Assembly: GCF_002355275.1 (NCBI RefSeq)
Contig: NZ_CP023449.1
Span: forward strand, 772,001-836,000
Direction of reading: 5' to 3'
Length of the DNA: 64,000 nt
Origin: Rhizorhabdus dicambivorans
GTDB lineage: Bacteria > Pseudomonadota > Alphaproteobacteria > Sphingomonadales > Sphingomonadaceae
The position numbers and the translations under genes were made by a program. This document shows, one piece after another, positions 37,488 through 46,928 of the stretch. Within the stretch, counting starts at the first letter, position 1. The number at the start of each line of letters is the position of its first letter. The notes below the pieces were generated by a model. The model made no database searches, was not told the origin of the DNA, and saw nothing but the letters and a program-made list of their open reading frames with translations.

Positions 37488-38774
37488 ATGGCAACCGCAT
37501 TTGAGAAGCGCCCGGCAGGATCCGGCTGGGTCGTCGAGGATCATGCCAGCTTCCGGGTCGCGCGCACGACCTTCACCGATCAGGATGTGCTGGAGCGGGA
37601 GCGCGCCGCGATCTTCGATCGCTGCTGGCTCTATATCGGCCATGAGTCCGAACTGCCCAATGCCAATGATTTCGTCCGGCGCCAGGTGGGCGGGCGCGAC
37701 CTGATCTTCAACCGCGACCGCAAGGGCGAATATCGCGCCTTCTTCAACAGCTGCCCGCATCGCGGCGCGGCCGTGGTGCGAGAGGACAAGGGTTCGACGA
37801 TATCGTTCAAATGCTTCTACCATGGCTGGTCGTTCAACAATAACGGGGCCTTCGCCACGCGGTTCGCGGCGGGCACTTACCCGGAGGATTTCAACAGGGA
37901 CGGCTGCGCCGATCTGACGGCGGTGCCCCGGCTCGCCGGCTATGCGGGCTTCTGGTTCGTCAATTTCGATGCCGGCGCGGAAAGCCTCGAGGATTATCTC
38001 GCCGATGCGAAGGATTTCCTCCAGGTTGTCGCGGACCATGCCGCCGATGGCATGGAGATTGTCGGCGGCATCCAGGAATATAGCGTCCGCGCCAACTGGA
38101 AGCTGCTCGTCGAGAACAGCTTCGACGGCTATCACGCGCATGAGACCCATTCGACCTATCTCGAATATCTGGTCGATGCGATCGGCGGCCCGGCTGAGCT
38201 GTTCCCTTCGCGCGGCAACATCTCGCGCGCCTATGATCTCGGCAACGGCCATGCGGTGATCGAGGGGCCGGCGCCCTGGGGCCGCCCGGTCGCGCAGTGG
38301 ATCCCGGCCTGGGGCGAGGACGGCCGCGAGGAGATTGCGGCGATCTATGCCGAACTGGAGCAGCGGCTCGGCAAGGAGCGGGCCGAGCAGGTCGCCTATG
38401 GCAACCGCAACCTGCTGATCTTCCCGAACCTCGTGATCAACGACATCATGGCGATCACCGTCCGTACCTTCTATCCGGAACAGCCCGACTATATGAACGT
38501 CAACAGCTGGGCGCTGGCCCCCAAGGGCGAGGCACGGCATTTCCGCAAGCGCCGGCTGGACAATTTCCTCGAATTCCTGGGTCCGGGTGGCTTTGCGACG
38601 CCAGACGACGTCGAGGCGCTCGAATCCTGCCAGCGCTCCTATCGCAACCGCGCGGCCGCCGGCTGGAACGACATCTCGCGCGGGATGCTGCGCGATATGC
38701 CGCTGGCCGACGACGAGGCGCAGATGCGGGCCTTCTGGCGCGAATGGGATCGCCGGGTGGCGGAGGCGGAGTGA
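37488..38774 (+). CDS. Aromatic-ring-hydroxylating Rieske dioxygenase, large (alpha) subunit
   Basis: The 428-aa protein has the Rieske ligands Cys89, His91, Cys109 and His112 (CPHRG and CFYHGW) and the mononuclear iron site with Asp213, His216 and His221 in DGYHAHETH. It adds O2 across an aromatic double bond to form a cis-dihydrodiol, or demethylates in some homologues. The ATG at 37488 gives the normal N-terminus. The beta subunit, an extradiol dioxygenase, a dehydrogenase and a C-C hydrolase follow, so ring activation followed by meta-cleavage is clear. The aromatic substrate cannot be read; the CoA-transferases and ligases suggest a carboxylated aromatic. Confidence 0.94.
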   Translation: MATAFEKRPAGSGWVVEDHASFRVARTTFTDQDVLERERAAIFDRCWLYIGHESELPNANDFVRRQVGGRDLIFNRDRKGEYRAFFNSCPHRGAAVVREDKGSTISFKCFYHGWSFNNNGAFATRFAAGTYPEDFNRDGCADLTAVPRLAGYAGFWFVNFDAGAESLEDYLADAKDFLQVVADHAADGMEIVGGIQEYSVRANWKLLVENSFDGYHAHETHSTYLEYLVDAIGGPAELFPSRGNISRAYDLGNGHAVIEGPAPWGRPVAQWIPAWGEDGREEIAAIYAELEQRLGKERAEQVAYGNRNLLIFPNLVINDIMAITVRTFYPEQPDYMNVNSWALAPKGEARHFRKRRLDNFLEFLGPGGFATPDDVEALESCQRSYRNRAAAGWNDISRGMLRDMPLADDEAQMRAFWREWDRRVAEAE

Positions 38775-38779
38775 ACGGC

Positions 38780-39307
38780 ATGGCGACCATCGAACGCGCC
38801 GATGCGGCGGCGCAAGCACAGGGCGGGATCCCGACCCGATCGCAGATCGAGGATTTCCTCTATCTGGAGGCGGCGCTGCTCGACGAGTGGAAGCTCGACG
38901 AATGGCTTGCCCTCTTCGCCGAGGGCGCGACCTATGACGTGCCCACCACCCGGGCGGAGGACGATGCCGATTCGGCCGATCAGCTCTTCCTGGTCGCCGA
39001 CGATTATGCCCGGCTCCAGCATCGCGTGCGCCGGCTGAAGAAGCCGGGCGCCCATTCCGAATGGCCGCGCTCGCGCACCGCGCACAGCATCACCAATGTC
39101 CGCATCGTCGCGGTCGAGGGCGACGAGCTGCTGGTCCGCTCGCTGTTCATCACCTACCGGGCCAAGAACGATGTGACCGATTGCTATTTCGGCCACCATA
39201 TCCATCGCATCCGCGCCGGGGCGGACGGGCTGAAGATCCTGTCGAAGCGCAGCATGCTCGACATGAGCAGCCTGCGTCCGCACGGCCGCGTGAGCATCAT
39301 CGTCTGA
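38780..39307 (+). CDS. Aromatic-ring-hydroxylating dioxygenase, small (beta) subunit
   Basis: The 175-aa protein has the NTF2-like beta-subunit pattern: IEDFLYLEAALLDEWKLDEWLALFAEGATYDVP, HRVRRLKK, WPRSRTAHSITNVRI and a C-terminal LSKRSMLDMSSLRPHG. It structures the alpha3-beta3 hexamer. A GTG at 38771 overlapping the alpha stop is an alternative start; the ATG at 38780 is used here. The order alpha, beta is standard. Confidence 0.92.
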   Translation: MATIERADAAAQAQGGIPTRSQIEDFLYLEAALLDEWKLDEWLALFAEGATYDVPTTRAEDDADSADQLFLVADDYARLQHRVRRLKKPGAHSEWPRSRTAHSITNVRIVAVEGDELLVRSLFITYRAKNDVTDCYFGHHIHRIRAGADGLKILSKRSMLDMSSLRPHGRVSIIV

Positions 39308-39329
39308 TCGGTTGACGAGGGCCATTCGC

Positions 39330-40247
39330 ATGTCGGTTTCGCAAATCCGCTATCGGCGCCTGGGCTATCTGGCGCTCAACGTCAGCGACCTCGAACGGTC
39401 GCGGGACTTCTACACCCGGATCGTCGGCCTGGTCGAGACCGACGCCAGCACCCCGGACCGGGTGTTCCTGCGGTGCAGCGAGAAGCATCATGACATCATG
39501 CTGGTGCGCGGCGACGTGCCCGGCGTGAAGCGGGCCGGCTGGCAGATGGAGAGCCGGGAGGCGTTGGACGCGCTGAAGGCGCAGTTCCGCGACATCGGGC
39601 TGGCGCCGCGCCCGGTTGGCGACCTGGAGTGCCTGGAACTCGGCATCGGCGAGGCGTTCCGCATCAGCGAGCCGACCACGGGCGTCACCTTCGAATTCTA
39701 CGCCGACATGGCCGAACTCCCCCCGTTCGAGCCGGTCCATACCGCTATCCAGCGCCTCGGCCATATCGTCCTGAGCAGCACCGATCGCCCCGCGACCGAA
39801 ACGTTCCTGCTCGAGCAGATGAACTTCCGCGTGTCCGATCGGGTCGAGAATGTCGTCAGCTTCATGCGCTGCTTCCCCAATCCCTTCCACCATTCGCTGG
39901 GGGTTGGTGCGGGCACTCGCAACGGGCTGAACCATATCAATTTCATGGTGTCGAACATCGACGATATCGGCCGCGCCTATCATCGGGTGAAGGCGAACTC
40001 GACCAAGATTGTCTATGGCCCGGGCCGCCATCCGCCGTCGGATTCGATCTTCCTCTACTTCCTAGACCCCGACGGGATGACGGTTGAGTACAGCTTCGGC
40101 ATGGAGGAATTCCCGGAGGTCGGCGCGCGAGAGCCGCGGTTGCTGCCGGCCAGCCTGGAATCGCTCGACAGCTGGGCGGCCGTGCCCGATCCGGAGTTCG
40201 GCAAGCATGGCGAGTTCGAGCGGATGGCCGAGGGGAACCCGGCATGA
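39330..40247 (+). CDS. Type I extradiol ring-cleavage dioxygenase (BphC-like)
   Basis: This 305-aa two-domain vicinal-oxygen-chelate protein has Fe(II) ligands His145 (RLGHIVLSS), His202 (LNHINFMV) and Glu253 (TVEYSFG), with the second-sphere HHSLG at 187. The spacing matches the known 2,3-dihydroxybiphenyl 1,2-dioxygenase site. It cleaves a catechol next to its hydroxyl groups. The ATG at 39330 is preferred to 39312 because it gives the family N-terminus. It stands between the Rieske subunits and the SDR, with which it overlaps by 4 bp. Confidence 0.92.
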   Translation: MSVSQIRYRRLGYLALNVSDLERSRDFYTRIVGLVETDASTPDRVFLRCSEKHHDIMLVRGDVPGVKRAGWQMESREALDALKAQFRDIGLAPRPVGDLECLELGIGEAFRISEPTTGVTFEFYADMAELPPFEPVHTAIQRLGHIVLSSTDRPATETFLLEQMNFRVSDRVENVVSFMRCFPNPFHHSLGVGAGTRNGLNHINFMVSNIDDIGRAYHRVKANSTKIVYGPGRHPPSDSIFLYFLDPDGMTVEYSFGMEEFPEVGAREPRLLPASLESLDSWAAVPDPEFGKHGEFERMAEGNPA

Positions 40248-40987
40248 GCGCCGACGCGCCCGTCGTCCTCGTCACTGGCGCCGCCAGCGCGATCGGCCAG
40301 GCTATCGTGCGCCGCTTCGCGGCGGCGGGAAGCCGGCTGGTGCTGGCGGACATCGATGCCGACGCGCTGGCGACCGTCGCGGCGCAGATCGCCCCGGACG
40401 CGATCCTGGTCAGCGGGGACCTGAGCGACGAGAAGGTCGCGGCCGATTTCGTCGGTGCGGCCCGCAAGGCTTATGGCCGGGTCGATGTGCTGGTGAACAA
40501 TGCGGGCGGCGGCATCATCATGCCCTTCGCCGATCACACGCCGGATACGATGCGGACCACGATCGACCGCAACCTGTGGACCTGCCTGTGGTGCACGCGT
40601 GAGGCGCTGCCGCTGATGGTGGCGCAGAATTACGGCCGGATCGTCAATATGGGGGCGGATTCGGTCCGCAACGGCCTGTGGGCGCACGCCATGTACAATG
40701 CCGCCAAGGGCGGGATGCACGGCCTTACCACCGGCCTGGCGCGCGAGTTCGCCCGCCATGACATCACGATCAACACGGTCGCGCCCTGCATGATCCGGAC
40801 CCCGCAGGTCGAGGCCGAGACCGCCAAGGGCAATCCCCTGATCGATCAATTCCTGTCGGTGATCCCGAAGGGCCGCTCGGGCGAGCCCGACGAGGTGGCA
40901 TCGATGGTCTTCTATCTCGCGTCGCCCGAAGCGTCGTTCGTCACCGGCCAGGTGATCAGCGTCAACGGCGGCAGCACGATGCTCTGA
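40244..40987 (+). CDS. SDR-family dehydrogenase, probable cis-dihydrodiol dehydrogenase
   Basis: This 247-aa short-chain dehydrogenase has TGAASAIGQ (cofactor), NNAGGG, a Ser in NMGADSV and catalytic YNAAK. It probably rearomatises the cis-dihydrodiol from the Rieske enzyme to the catechol substrate of the neighbouring extradiol dioxygenase. Its ATG overlaps the preceding stop (ATGA), which supports function in the same pathway. A more general 3-oxoacyl reductase role is possible but less fitting. Confidence 0.87.
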   Translation: MSADAPVVLVTGAASAIGQAIVRRFAAAGSRLVLADIDADALATVAAQIAPDAILVSGDLSDEKVAADFVGAARKAYGRVDVLVNNAGGGIIMPFADHTPDTMRTTIDRNLWTCLWCTREALPLMVAQNYGRIVNMGADSVRNGLWAHAMYNAAKGGMHGLTTGLAREFARHDITINTVAPCMIRTPQVEAETAKGNPLIDQFLSVIPKGRSGEPDEVASMVFYLASPEASFVTGQVISVNGGSTML

Positions 40988-41002
40988 TCCCGGGAGGACA
41001 AG

Positions 41003-41836
41003 ATGGCGGACGGTTTGGAAAAGCGCACGGTACAGGTCAACGGCACGCCGATGGCCTATGTCGAGCATGGCGAGGGCGAGCCGCTGATTTGCATCCATGG
41101 CGGTGGCCCGGGTGCATCGGGGATCAGCAACTACCGGCGCAATGTCGAGCCGCTGGCGGCCGGCGGGCGGCGCGTGATCGTTCCCGATCTGCCCGGCTAT
41201 GGTGATTCCCCGTCGCAGCCCACCGCCGAGGCCATCTATGACGGCTTCGCCGACAACATCCTCGGCCTGATGGACGCGCTGGGCATCGAGAAGGCCAGCT
41301 TTATCGGCAATTCGCTGGGCGGCGGCACCACGATCAGCCTCGCGCTGCGCCACCCCCACCGGGTCAACCGGATGATCCTGATGGGTCCCGGCGGTGGCTA
41401 TTCGCTCAGCCCGCATCCGACCGAAGGCCTGCTGCGGATGCTCCACTTCTACGAGGGCGAGGGGCCGACCCGCGAGAAGCTGGACAAGGTGCTCGATCTG
41501 CTGGTGTTCGATCGCTCGATGATCACCCCGGATCTGGTGGAGGAGCGCTACAAGGCCTGTATCCGCCCCGACACCATGGCCAATCCGCCGCTGCGCGGCC
41601 GTGGCGCCAATCCGAAGGACGATCTCTGGCGACAGGCGCTCAACGAGCTGCAGCACCGCACCCTGATCCTCTGGGGCCGCGAGGACCGGGTCCTGTCGTT
41701 CGACAATGCCCTGGTGTTCCTGAAGTCGATGCCCAACGCCGAACTGCATGTCTTCCCGAAGACCGGCCACTGGGTGCAGTGGGAGCGTGCCGACCAGTTC
41801 AACGACATGGTCAACGACTTCCTCGACAGGGCATGA
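41003..41836 (+). CDS. Meta-cleavage product hydrolase (alpha/beta hydrolase, BphD/DmpD-like)
   Basis: The 277-aa hydrolase has the HGGGPGASG oxyanion loop, the nucleophile Ser104 in GNSLGGG, Asp in WGREDRVLSF and His in TGHWVQWER, the pattern of carbon-carbon bond hydrolases that split 2-hydroxy-6-oxohexadienoates. It directly follows the dioxygenase and dehydrogenase genes, completing ring cleavage and hydrolysis. The final gene of this stretch overlaps it by 4 bp. Confidence 0.9.
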   Translation: MADGLEKRTVQVNGTPMAYVEHGEGEPLICIHGGGPGASGISNYRRNVEPLAAGGRRVIVPDLPGYGDSPSQPTAEAIYDGFADNILGLMDALGIEKASFIGNSLGGGTTISLALRHPHRVNRMILMGPGGGYSLSPHPTEGLLRMLHFYEGEGPTREKLDKVLDLLVFDRSMITPDLVEERYKACIRPDTMANPPLRGRGANPKDDLWRQALNELQHRTLILWGREDRVLSFDNALVFLKSMPNAELHVFPKTGHWVQWERADQFNDMVNDFLDRA

Positions 41837-42858
41837 GCGCTTCCGGCCTCATCGACATCCACAGCCACATGACCCCGCGCGGGCTGCCGGCCGACCCCGG
41901 CAGCGCCGCGCCCTGGCCGTGCATGCGGTGCGAGGCCGCGACCCGTTCGACCCTGATGCTGGGCGACAAGCCGTTCCGAGAGCTGGACGACCGCTCCTGG
42001 GATGTCGCCCGCCGCTGCGAGGACATGGACCGCGACGGTGTGGCGATCCAGCTGCTCTCGCCGATGCCCGAACTGCTGTCCTACTGGCAGGAAGCCGCGC
42101 ACGCCGAATATCTCGCCGATCATGTCAACGCCGCGATCGCCGAGATGGTGGCGCGCCGGCCGGACCGTTTCCGGGGCCTCGCCATGGTGCCGATGCAGGA
42201 GCCGGATCGCGCGGTGCGCTACCTGCGTGACCTGAAGGCGCGGTTCGGCGTCGACGGGATCGAGATCGGCAGCAACATCAACGGCACCTTGCCGGGGGAG
42301 GACGCCTTCGCCCCGGTCTTCGCCGCCGCCGAGGCGGGGGAGCTGGCGGTGTTTATCCATGCGCTGCATCCGGTGGCGACCGCCAATGTCATGTCCCACG
42401 CGCCCTTCTTCGGGCCGATGGTGGGCTTTCCGCTCGACGTCGCGATGGCGGGGGCCTCGCTCATCACCGGCGGCGTGCTCGAACGCCATCCGCGTCTGCG
42501 GGTGGCGCTCAGCCATGGCGGCGGGGCTATGGCGTCGCTGATCGGGCGGCTCGACCAGGGCTGGCGGATGGTGCCGGACCTGCGCGACCGGCTGACGACC
42601 GCACCCAGCGCACAGGCGCGCCGGCTGTTCTACGACAGCAACGTCTATGAGCCCGGCCTGCTGCGTCACATCGCGCGGGACATGGCACCCGGCCAAGTGT
42701 GCGCCGGCACCGACTATCCCTATCTGATCATGCAGGAGGACCCGGCGGCGTTCATCGCCTCTGCCGGGTTGAGCGCCGCCGAAACGGAATCGGTACGGGC
42801 CGGAGCGGCGATAAGATTCCTTGACATCGCTGATGAAACAATTGCATCATACAGATAA
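41833..42858 (+). CDS. Amidohydrolase-2 family protein (ACMSD-like decarboxylase/hydrolase)
   Basis: The 341-aa protein has the metal motif DIHSHMTP, FIHALHPVA, SHGGGAMAS and the C-terminal CAGTDYPY. It resembles aminocarboxymuconate-semialdehyde decarboxylase and related decarboxylases and hydratases of aromatic catabolism. It overlaps the C-C hydrolase gene by 4 bp, so it likely decarboxylates or hydrolyses an intermediate of the meta-cleavage route. Its last codons contain the TTGACA promoter element and operator of the next gene. Confidence 0.83.
   Translation: MSASGLIDIHSHMTPRGLPADPGSAAPWPCMRCEAATRSTLMLGDKPFRELDDRSWDVARRCEDMDRDGVAIQLLSPMPELLSYWQEAAHAEYLADHVNAAIAEMVARRPDRFRGLAMVPMQEPDRAVRYLRDLKARFGVDGIEIGSNINGTLPGEDAFAPVFAAAEAGELAVFIHALHPVATANVMSHAPFFGPMVGFPLDVAMAGASLITGGVLERHPRLRVALSHGGGAMASLIGRLDQGWRMVPDLRDRLTTAPSAQARRLFYDSNVYEPGLLRHIARDMAPGQVCAGTDYPYLIMQEDPAAFIASAGLSAAETESVRAGAAIRFLDIADETIASYR
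42821..42850 (+). promoter_or_regulatory. TTGACA promoter with overlapping palindromic operator
   Basis: A perfect -35 TTGACA (42821) precedes ATGAAACAATTGCATCAT (42833-42850). The palindrome, of the TRAWAC-N4-GTWTYA type, fills the spacer and the likely -10 region (CATCAT at 42845). Everything lies in the 3' end of the preceding gene and points to the acyl-CoA dehydrogenase at 42931. Confidence 0.5.
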
Positions 42859-42930
42859 TGCAGCCAGGTTGGCCGTCCCGGGCGCGCCGGACGGCCCTGA
42901 GCGCGGGATGCGCAAGCGGGAGGATCAGAC

Positions 42931-44022
42931 TTGATTTCGTTCGAACTTACCGAAGAGCAGGAGATCGCACGCTCCACCGTCCGGGAATTCGCCGGGCAGG
43001 TGCTGCGCCCGCTGGCGCGCCAGGCCGATGTCGACGGCCGGATCGAGGATGAGACGCTCGACCAGCTCTGGAGCCTCGGCGTCGTCCAGTCGATGATCGA
43101 CCAGGACGGCGCGGAGCCCGATCAGAGCGCGATCCTGAGCGCGCTGCTGCTCGAGGAACTGGGCTGGGCCGACGCCGCTTTCGGTGTCGCGCTGGCCAGC
43201 CCGCTCGGCTTCGTCCGTGCCGTGAAGGAGCAGGGCTCGGCCGCGCAGAAGGAAGCGCTGCTGCCCCTGTTCACCGGCGATCGCTACCATGGCGCGGCGG
43301 TCGCGCTGGCCGAACCGGGCCTGATCGACAACGGCATCGAGGCATTGTCGACCAAGGCGGAGGCCGATCCGGCCGGCTATCGCCTGACCGGCGCCAAGGT
43401 GCAGGTGCCACTGGGCGACAAGTGCAGCCATTTCCTGGTGATCGCGCAGCATGACGGCAAGCCCGATGCCTTCATCGTCCCGCGCGACGCGGCCGGCGTG
43501 GTGATCGACAAGAGCGAACGCCAGCTGGGCCTTTCCGGCCTCGGCTCGGTCACGCTGCGCCTGGACAATGTCGTGCTGGGCCATGACGCGCGGCTCGGCG
43601 AGAATCATGGCTGCGACGTGCAGCGGATCGTCGACGCGGCTCGCGTTGGCGCATCGTCGATCCTCGTCGGTCTGTGCCGCGGCGTCTATGACCATTCGGT
43701 GGTTTACACCAAGGAACGCCATGTCCATGGCTCGGCGCTGGCGCAGAAGCAGAGCGTCGCCTTCCGTCTGGTCGACATGTTCGTCGAGACCGAGGCGAGC
43801 CGCTGGATGTGCTGGCGCGCCGCGACCGAGATCGACAAGGGCCAGGAGGCCACCCGCAGCGCCGCGCTGGCGCAGAGCTACACCCGCGAGCAGGCGACCT
43901 GGATCGCCGACGAGGGCGTGCAGCTGATGGGCGGCCACGGCTTCATGCGCGCCAATCCGGTCGAGCTTTGGTTCCGCAATGCGCGGACGCTGTCGCTGCT
44001 CGAAGGCACGGCCAGCGTCTGA
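42931..44022 (+). CDS. Acyl-CoA dehydrogenase-family protein
   Basis: The 363-aa flavoprotein starts with TTG at 42931 (GGGAGGATCAGAC just upstream); ISFELTEEQEIARSTVREFA is the normal N-terminus. The C-terminal region has LMGGHGFMRANPVELWFRNARTLSLLEGTA with the catalytic-type Glu in the EGT motif. The middle is less conserved than in classic acyl-CoA dehydrogenases and lacks a clear PxxGSD motif. It starts a new transcription unit with the small monooxygenase, CoA-transferase and amidohydrolase genes. The substrate is an unknown acyl-CoA. Confidence 0.85.
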   Translation: MISFELTEEQEIARSTVREFAGQVLRPLARQADVDGRIEDETLDQLWSLGVVQSMIDQDGAEPDQSAILSALLLEELGWADAAFGVALASPLGFVRAVKEQGSAAQKEALLPLFTGDRYHGAAVALAEPGLIDNGIEALSTKAEADPAGYRLTGAKVQVPLGDKCSHFLVIAQHDGKPDAFIVPRDAAGVVIDKSERQLGLSGLGSVTLRLDNVVLGHDARLGENHGCDVQRIVDAARVGASSILVGLCRGVYDHSVVYTKERHVHGSALAQKQSVAFRLVDMFVETEASRWMCWRAATEIDKGQEATRSAALAQSYTREQATWIADEGVQLMGGHGFMRANPVELWFRNARTLSLLEGTASV

Positions 44023-44063
44023 CGCGAACAGGGTGGCGCGAGGCGCCGAACGGGAGAGATTAC

Positions 44064-44360
44064 ATGGTTTACGTCGTCGCGGAGTTGAGCGTCCGCCCGG
44101 GTACCGAGGCCGAGTTCGAGGCTGTGGCCGCCGAACTGATGCAGGAAGTGCGGGCCAGGGAGCCCGAGGTCCAGCTCTACCAGTTCACCAAGATCCGTGG
44201 CCGTGATGGCGTCTATCGCGTGATCGAGCGCTACGCCTCTGAAGCCGCGCTGGAGAAGCACATGGCCGAGCCGCATCTGCGCGCGGCCATGGAGAAGATG
44301 GGCCCGCTGCTGGCGGCGCGTCCGCAGCTCGAGAAATGCGATCCGGTCGGGGTGGCCTGA
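44064..44360 (+). CDS. Antibiotic-biosynthesis-monooxygenase (ABM/YgiN) family protein
   Basis: The 98-aa protein has the ferredoxin-like ABM fold pattern: VYVVAELSVRPGTEAEFEAV, QLYQFTKIRG, YRVIERYASEAALEKHMAEPHL. Such dimeric proteins act as cofactor-free quinol monooxygenases or as isomerases. CGGGAGAG precedes the ATG. It lies between an acyl-CoA dehydrogenase and a CoA-transferase and may act on a quinol intermediate. No catalytic residue can be assigned. Confidence 0.82.
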   Translation: MVYVVAELSVRPGTEAEFEAVAAELMQEVRAREPEVQLYQFTKIRGRDGVYRVIERYASEAALEKHMAEPHLRAAMEKMGPLLAARPQLEKCDPVGVA

Positions 44361-44399
44361 CGCGCTAGGCGGGATCGCGGTGTTGAGGATGGAGCGGAC

Positions 44400-45590
44400 A
44401 TGACGGGCGGCGGATCGGGCAAGGGGGCGCTCGCCTCGGTCAGGGTGGTCGAGGTCGGGACGATGGTCGCGGCCCCGATCTGCGGGCAGCTGCTGGCGGA
44501 CCTCGGCGCCGACGTCATCAAGATCGAACCGCTCGGGGGTGAGGTGATGCGGGTGATCCCGCCCGTGTACAAGGGCGTCTCGGCCGCCTTCGCCCAGTGG
44601 AACCGCAACAAGCGCAGCATTGCGCTGGATCTCAAGTCCCCCGAGGGCATGGCCGTGCTGCGCGGCCTGCTCGCCCGGGCCGATATCTTCCTGCAGAACA
44701 TGCGGGTCGGCGCGGCCGAGGCGATGGGTCTCGACCATGAAAGCCTGATCGTCGACAATCCCGGCCTGATCTCGGTGCAGATCACGGGCTATGGCACCGA
44801 CGGCCCCTATCGGGACCAGCCCGGCTACGACATGATGGTCCAGGGGCTGACCGGCTTCATGCCGATCCAGGGCACGCCCGAAAAGCCGCGCGCGATCCGC
44901 AGCGTCCAGGCCGACAAGGTCGCCGGCTATTCGGCGGCGCTGGCGGCGCTGGCGGCGGTGATCCACCGGCGCGCGGGCGGCGGCGGCCAGAAGATCGACG
45001 CGACGATCCTCGATTCCTACGCCAGTTTCATGCTGCCCGACCATATCTACACCCGCTCCTTCCGGAACGCGCCCCCGGAGGCGCCGTTCACGGCGGACAT
45101 CTACAATATGATCCACCTGAGCGACGGCAAGCTCATCGGCTATCTGCTGACCCAGGACCAGTTCGAGGAAGCCTGCCGCGCTTTTGGGCGCGAGGATCTG
45201 ATGAATGATCCCCGCTACAGCACGCCGGGCGGCCGCAACGTCCACCAGCCCGAACTGATCAGGGAGATCGCCACTGCCTGCGAGGGCAAGACGATGGCGG
45301 AGGTGCTGGCCATCACACGCGCGCACCGCCTGCCCTTCGCGCCGGTCAACGACATCGACGGCTTCTTCGATGATCCGCAGGTGCGCCACAATGGCAGCTT
45401 CGTCGAGTTCGAGACCGAGGAGGTGGGCCCCGTCCGGCTGCTCAACGGGCTTGCCCGGCTCAGCGAGACGCCGATCGATGCCCGCTCGCTGGCCCCGTCA
45501 CTCGGGGCCCACACCGACGCGATCCTGGCGGAGCTCGGCTATCCGGAGGCGCGGATCGCCACGATGCGCGAGGGCCGGATCGTCGGCTGA
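44400..45590 (+). CDS. CaiB/BaiF-type (family III) CoA-transferase
   Basis: The 396-aa protein has VRVVEVGTMVAAPICGQLLADLGADVIKIE, FAQWNRNKRSIALDLKSPEG and QITGYGTDGPYRDQPGYDMMVQG with the catalytic Asp region. It is a close paralogue of the transferase at 35843-37063, sharing runs such as AAFAQWNRNK. The pair flanks the meta-cleavage genes. GGAG is 6 bp before the ATG. It may use a different acyl donor or acceptor from its paralogue. Confidence 0.87.
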   Translation: MTGGGSGKGALASVRVVEVGTMVAAPICGQLLADLGADVIKIEPLGGEVMRVIPPVYKGVSAAFAQWNRNKRSIALDLKSPEGMAVLRGLLARADIFLQNMRVGAAEAMGLDHESLIVDNPGLISVQITGYGTDGPYRDQPGYDMMVQGLTGFMPIQGTPEKPRAIRSVQADKVAGYSAALAALAAVIHRRAGGGGQKIDATILDSYASFMLPDHIYTRSFRNAPPEAPFTADIYNMIHLSDGKLIGYLLTQDQFEEACRAFGREDLMNDPRYSTPGGRNVHQPELIREIATACEGKTMAEVLAITRAHRLPFAPVNDIDGFFDDPQVRHNGSFVEFETEEVGPVRLLNGLARLSETPIDARSLAPSLGAHTDAILAELGYPEARIATMREGRIVG

Positions 45591-45658
45591 GAATATCGGG
45601 CCGGCGCGTGGGGCGACGGCGGGTGATCTTATCCTGAATCAGCATGTGGAGGCCCAAC

Positions 45659-46852
45659 ATGGTCGCGACCCTCGAAAAGCCCACCGCGCACGAACTGCTG
45701 CCCGGCATCCGCGTCGTCGATGCCGACACCCATGTCAGCGAATGGTATGATCTGTGGACGTCGCGCGCGCCCGCCCGGTTCCGCGATCGCGTGCCGCAGG
45801 TCCGCGATGTCGGCGGCCGCTGGGACTGGGTCATCGACGGCCAGACGCTCAATCGCGAGGGCGCGTCGAGCGCGATCCGCAAGGACGGATCGAAGACGCT
45901 GGGCATGGATTTCCGCGACCTCCAGCTCGCCGATGTCCACCCCGGCGCCTATGATCTGAAGTCGCGCCTCGCCTTCATGGATCGGGAAGGGATCGCCGCG
46001 CAGATCGCCTATCCCAACCTGCTCGGCTTCGGCGGGCAGAAATCGATGCTGCTCGACGCCGAGCTGCGCAACCTCAGCATGACCATCTTCAACGATGCGA
46101 TGGCGGAGATGCAGGCCGATTCCGGCAACCGCATCTATCCCATGACGATGGTCCCCTGGTGGGATGTCGACCTGGCGGTGAAGGAGGCGGAGCGCTGCGC
46201 CGCGATGGGCCTGCGCGGCATCAACATGAACTCCGACCCGCATGTCCATGGCCTGCCGCATCTCGGCGATCCGCACTGGTATCCGCTGTGGGAGGCCTGC
46301 TCCTCGCTCGGCCTGCCGGTGAACTTCCACATCGGCGCGTCGGACGAGTCGATGACGTGGTTCGGCGCGGGCCTGTGGCCGGGGCATCCGGACGAGGTCA
46401 AGCTGGCCTATGGCTCGCTGATGCTGTTCGTCGGCAATATGCGTGTCCTGGCGAACATCCTGTTGACCCGGGTGCTGGAACGCTTCCCCGCGCTCAAGAT
46501 CGTCTCGGTCGAAAGCGGCGCCGGTTGGGTGCCCTTCTTCCTGGAGGCGCTCGAATATCAGATGCGCGAGGCAGCCTTCGAATATCGGGATTCGCCGAAG
46601 GACATCTTCCGCCGGCAGATCTACATCTGCTCCTGGTTCGAGCGCGACAACATCGTCCACACCGCGCGCAAGATCGGCATCGACAATCTGATGTTCGAGA
46701 CCGATTTCCCGCACCCCACCTGCCTCTATCCGGACAGCTTCCACTATATGGAGAGCGCAATCGAGGCGATGACCGTGGAGGAGCGCGGCAAGATCTTCGG
46801 CGGCAACGCGCAGCGGCTCTACAATCTCGATCTGTCGCAAGTCCCCTTCTGA
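45659..46852 (+). CDS. Amidohydrolase-2 family protein
   Basis: The 397-aa metal hydrolase has DADTHVSEWYD (DxH-type motif), LPVNFHIGASDE, VESGAGWVPFFLEALE and the C-terminal FETDFPHPTCLYPDS. It is similar in architecture to the amidohydrolase at 28675. The ATG at 45659 is used because TGGAGG is spaced correctly before it; an in-frame ATG at 45644 would put that ribosome-binding site inside the gene. It is the last gene of the module and is followed by a strong bidirectional terminator. The substrate is unknown. Confidence 0.82.
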   Translation: MVATLEKPTAHELLPGIRVVDADTHVSEWYDLWTSRAPARFRDRVPQVRDVGGRWDWVIDGQTLNREGASSAIRKDGSKTLGMDFRDLQLADVHPGAYDLKSRLAFMDREGIAAQIAYPNLLGFGGQKSMLLDAELRNLSMTIFNDAMAEMQADSGNRIYPMTMVPWWDVDLAVKEAERCAAMGLRGINMNSDPHVHGLPHLGDPHWYPLWEACSSLGLPVNFHIGASDESMTWFGAGLWPGHPDEVKLAYGSLMLFVGNMRVLANILLTRVLERFPALKIVSVESGAGWVPFFLEALEYQMREAAFEYRDSPKDIFRRQIYICSWFERDNIVHTARKIGIDNLMFETDFPHPTCLYPDSFHYMESAIEAMTVEERGKIFGGNAQRLYNLDLSQVPF

Positions 46853-46874
46853 TCGGGGCGCGGCGATCGGCACG

Positions 46875-46913
46875 AAAAAGGGGGCGGAGGCATCATCCTC
46901 CGCCCCCTTTTTT
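46875..46913. terminator. Strong bidirectional rho-independent terminator
   Basis: GGGGGCGGAGG (46880-46890) pairs perfectly with CCTCCGCCCCC (46897-46907) across a 6-nt loop, flanked by five A on the left and six T on the right. It serves both convergent genes. Confidence 0.95.
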
Positions 46914-46928
46914 CTCGCGGCGGGCCGC

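Noticed and set aside
37488-38774. Rieske alpha subunit as the missing entry oxygenase of the chlorohydroquinone pathway
   Set aside because: It is embedded in a complete meta-cleavage operon with its own beta subunit, extradiol enzyme and hydrolase, lacks the LysR-type operator, and lies 14 kb beyond the last such site.
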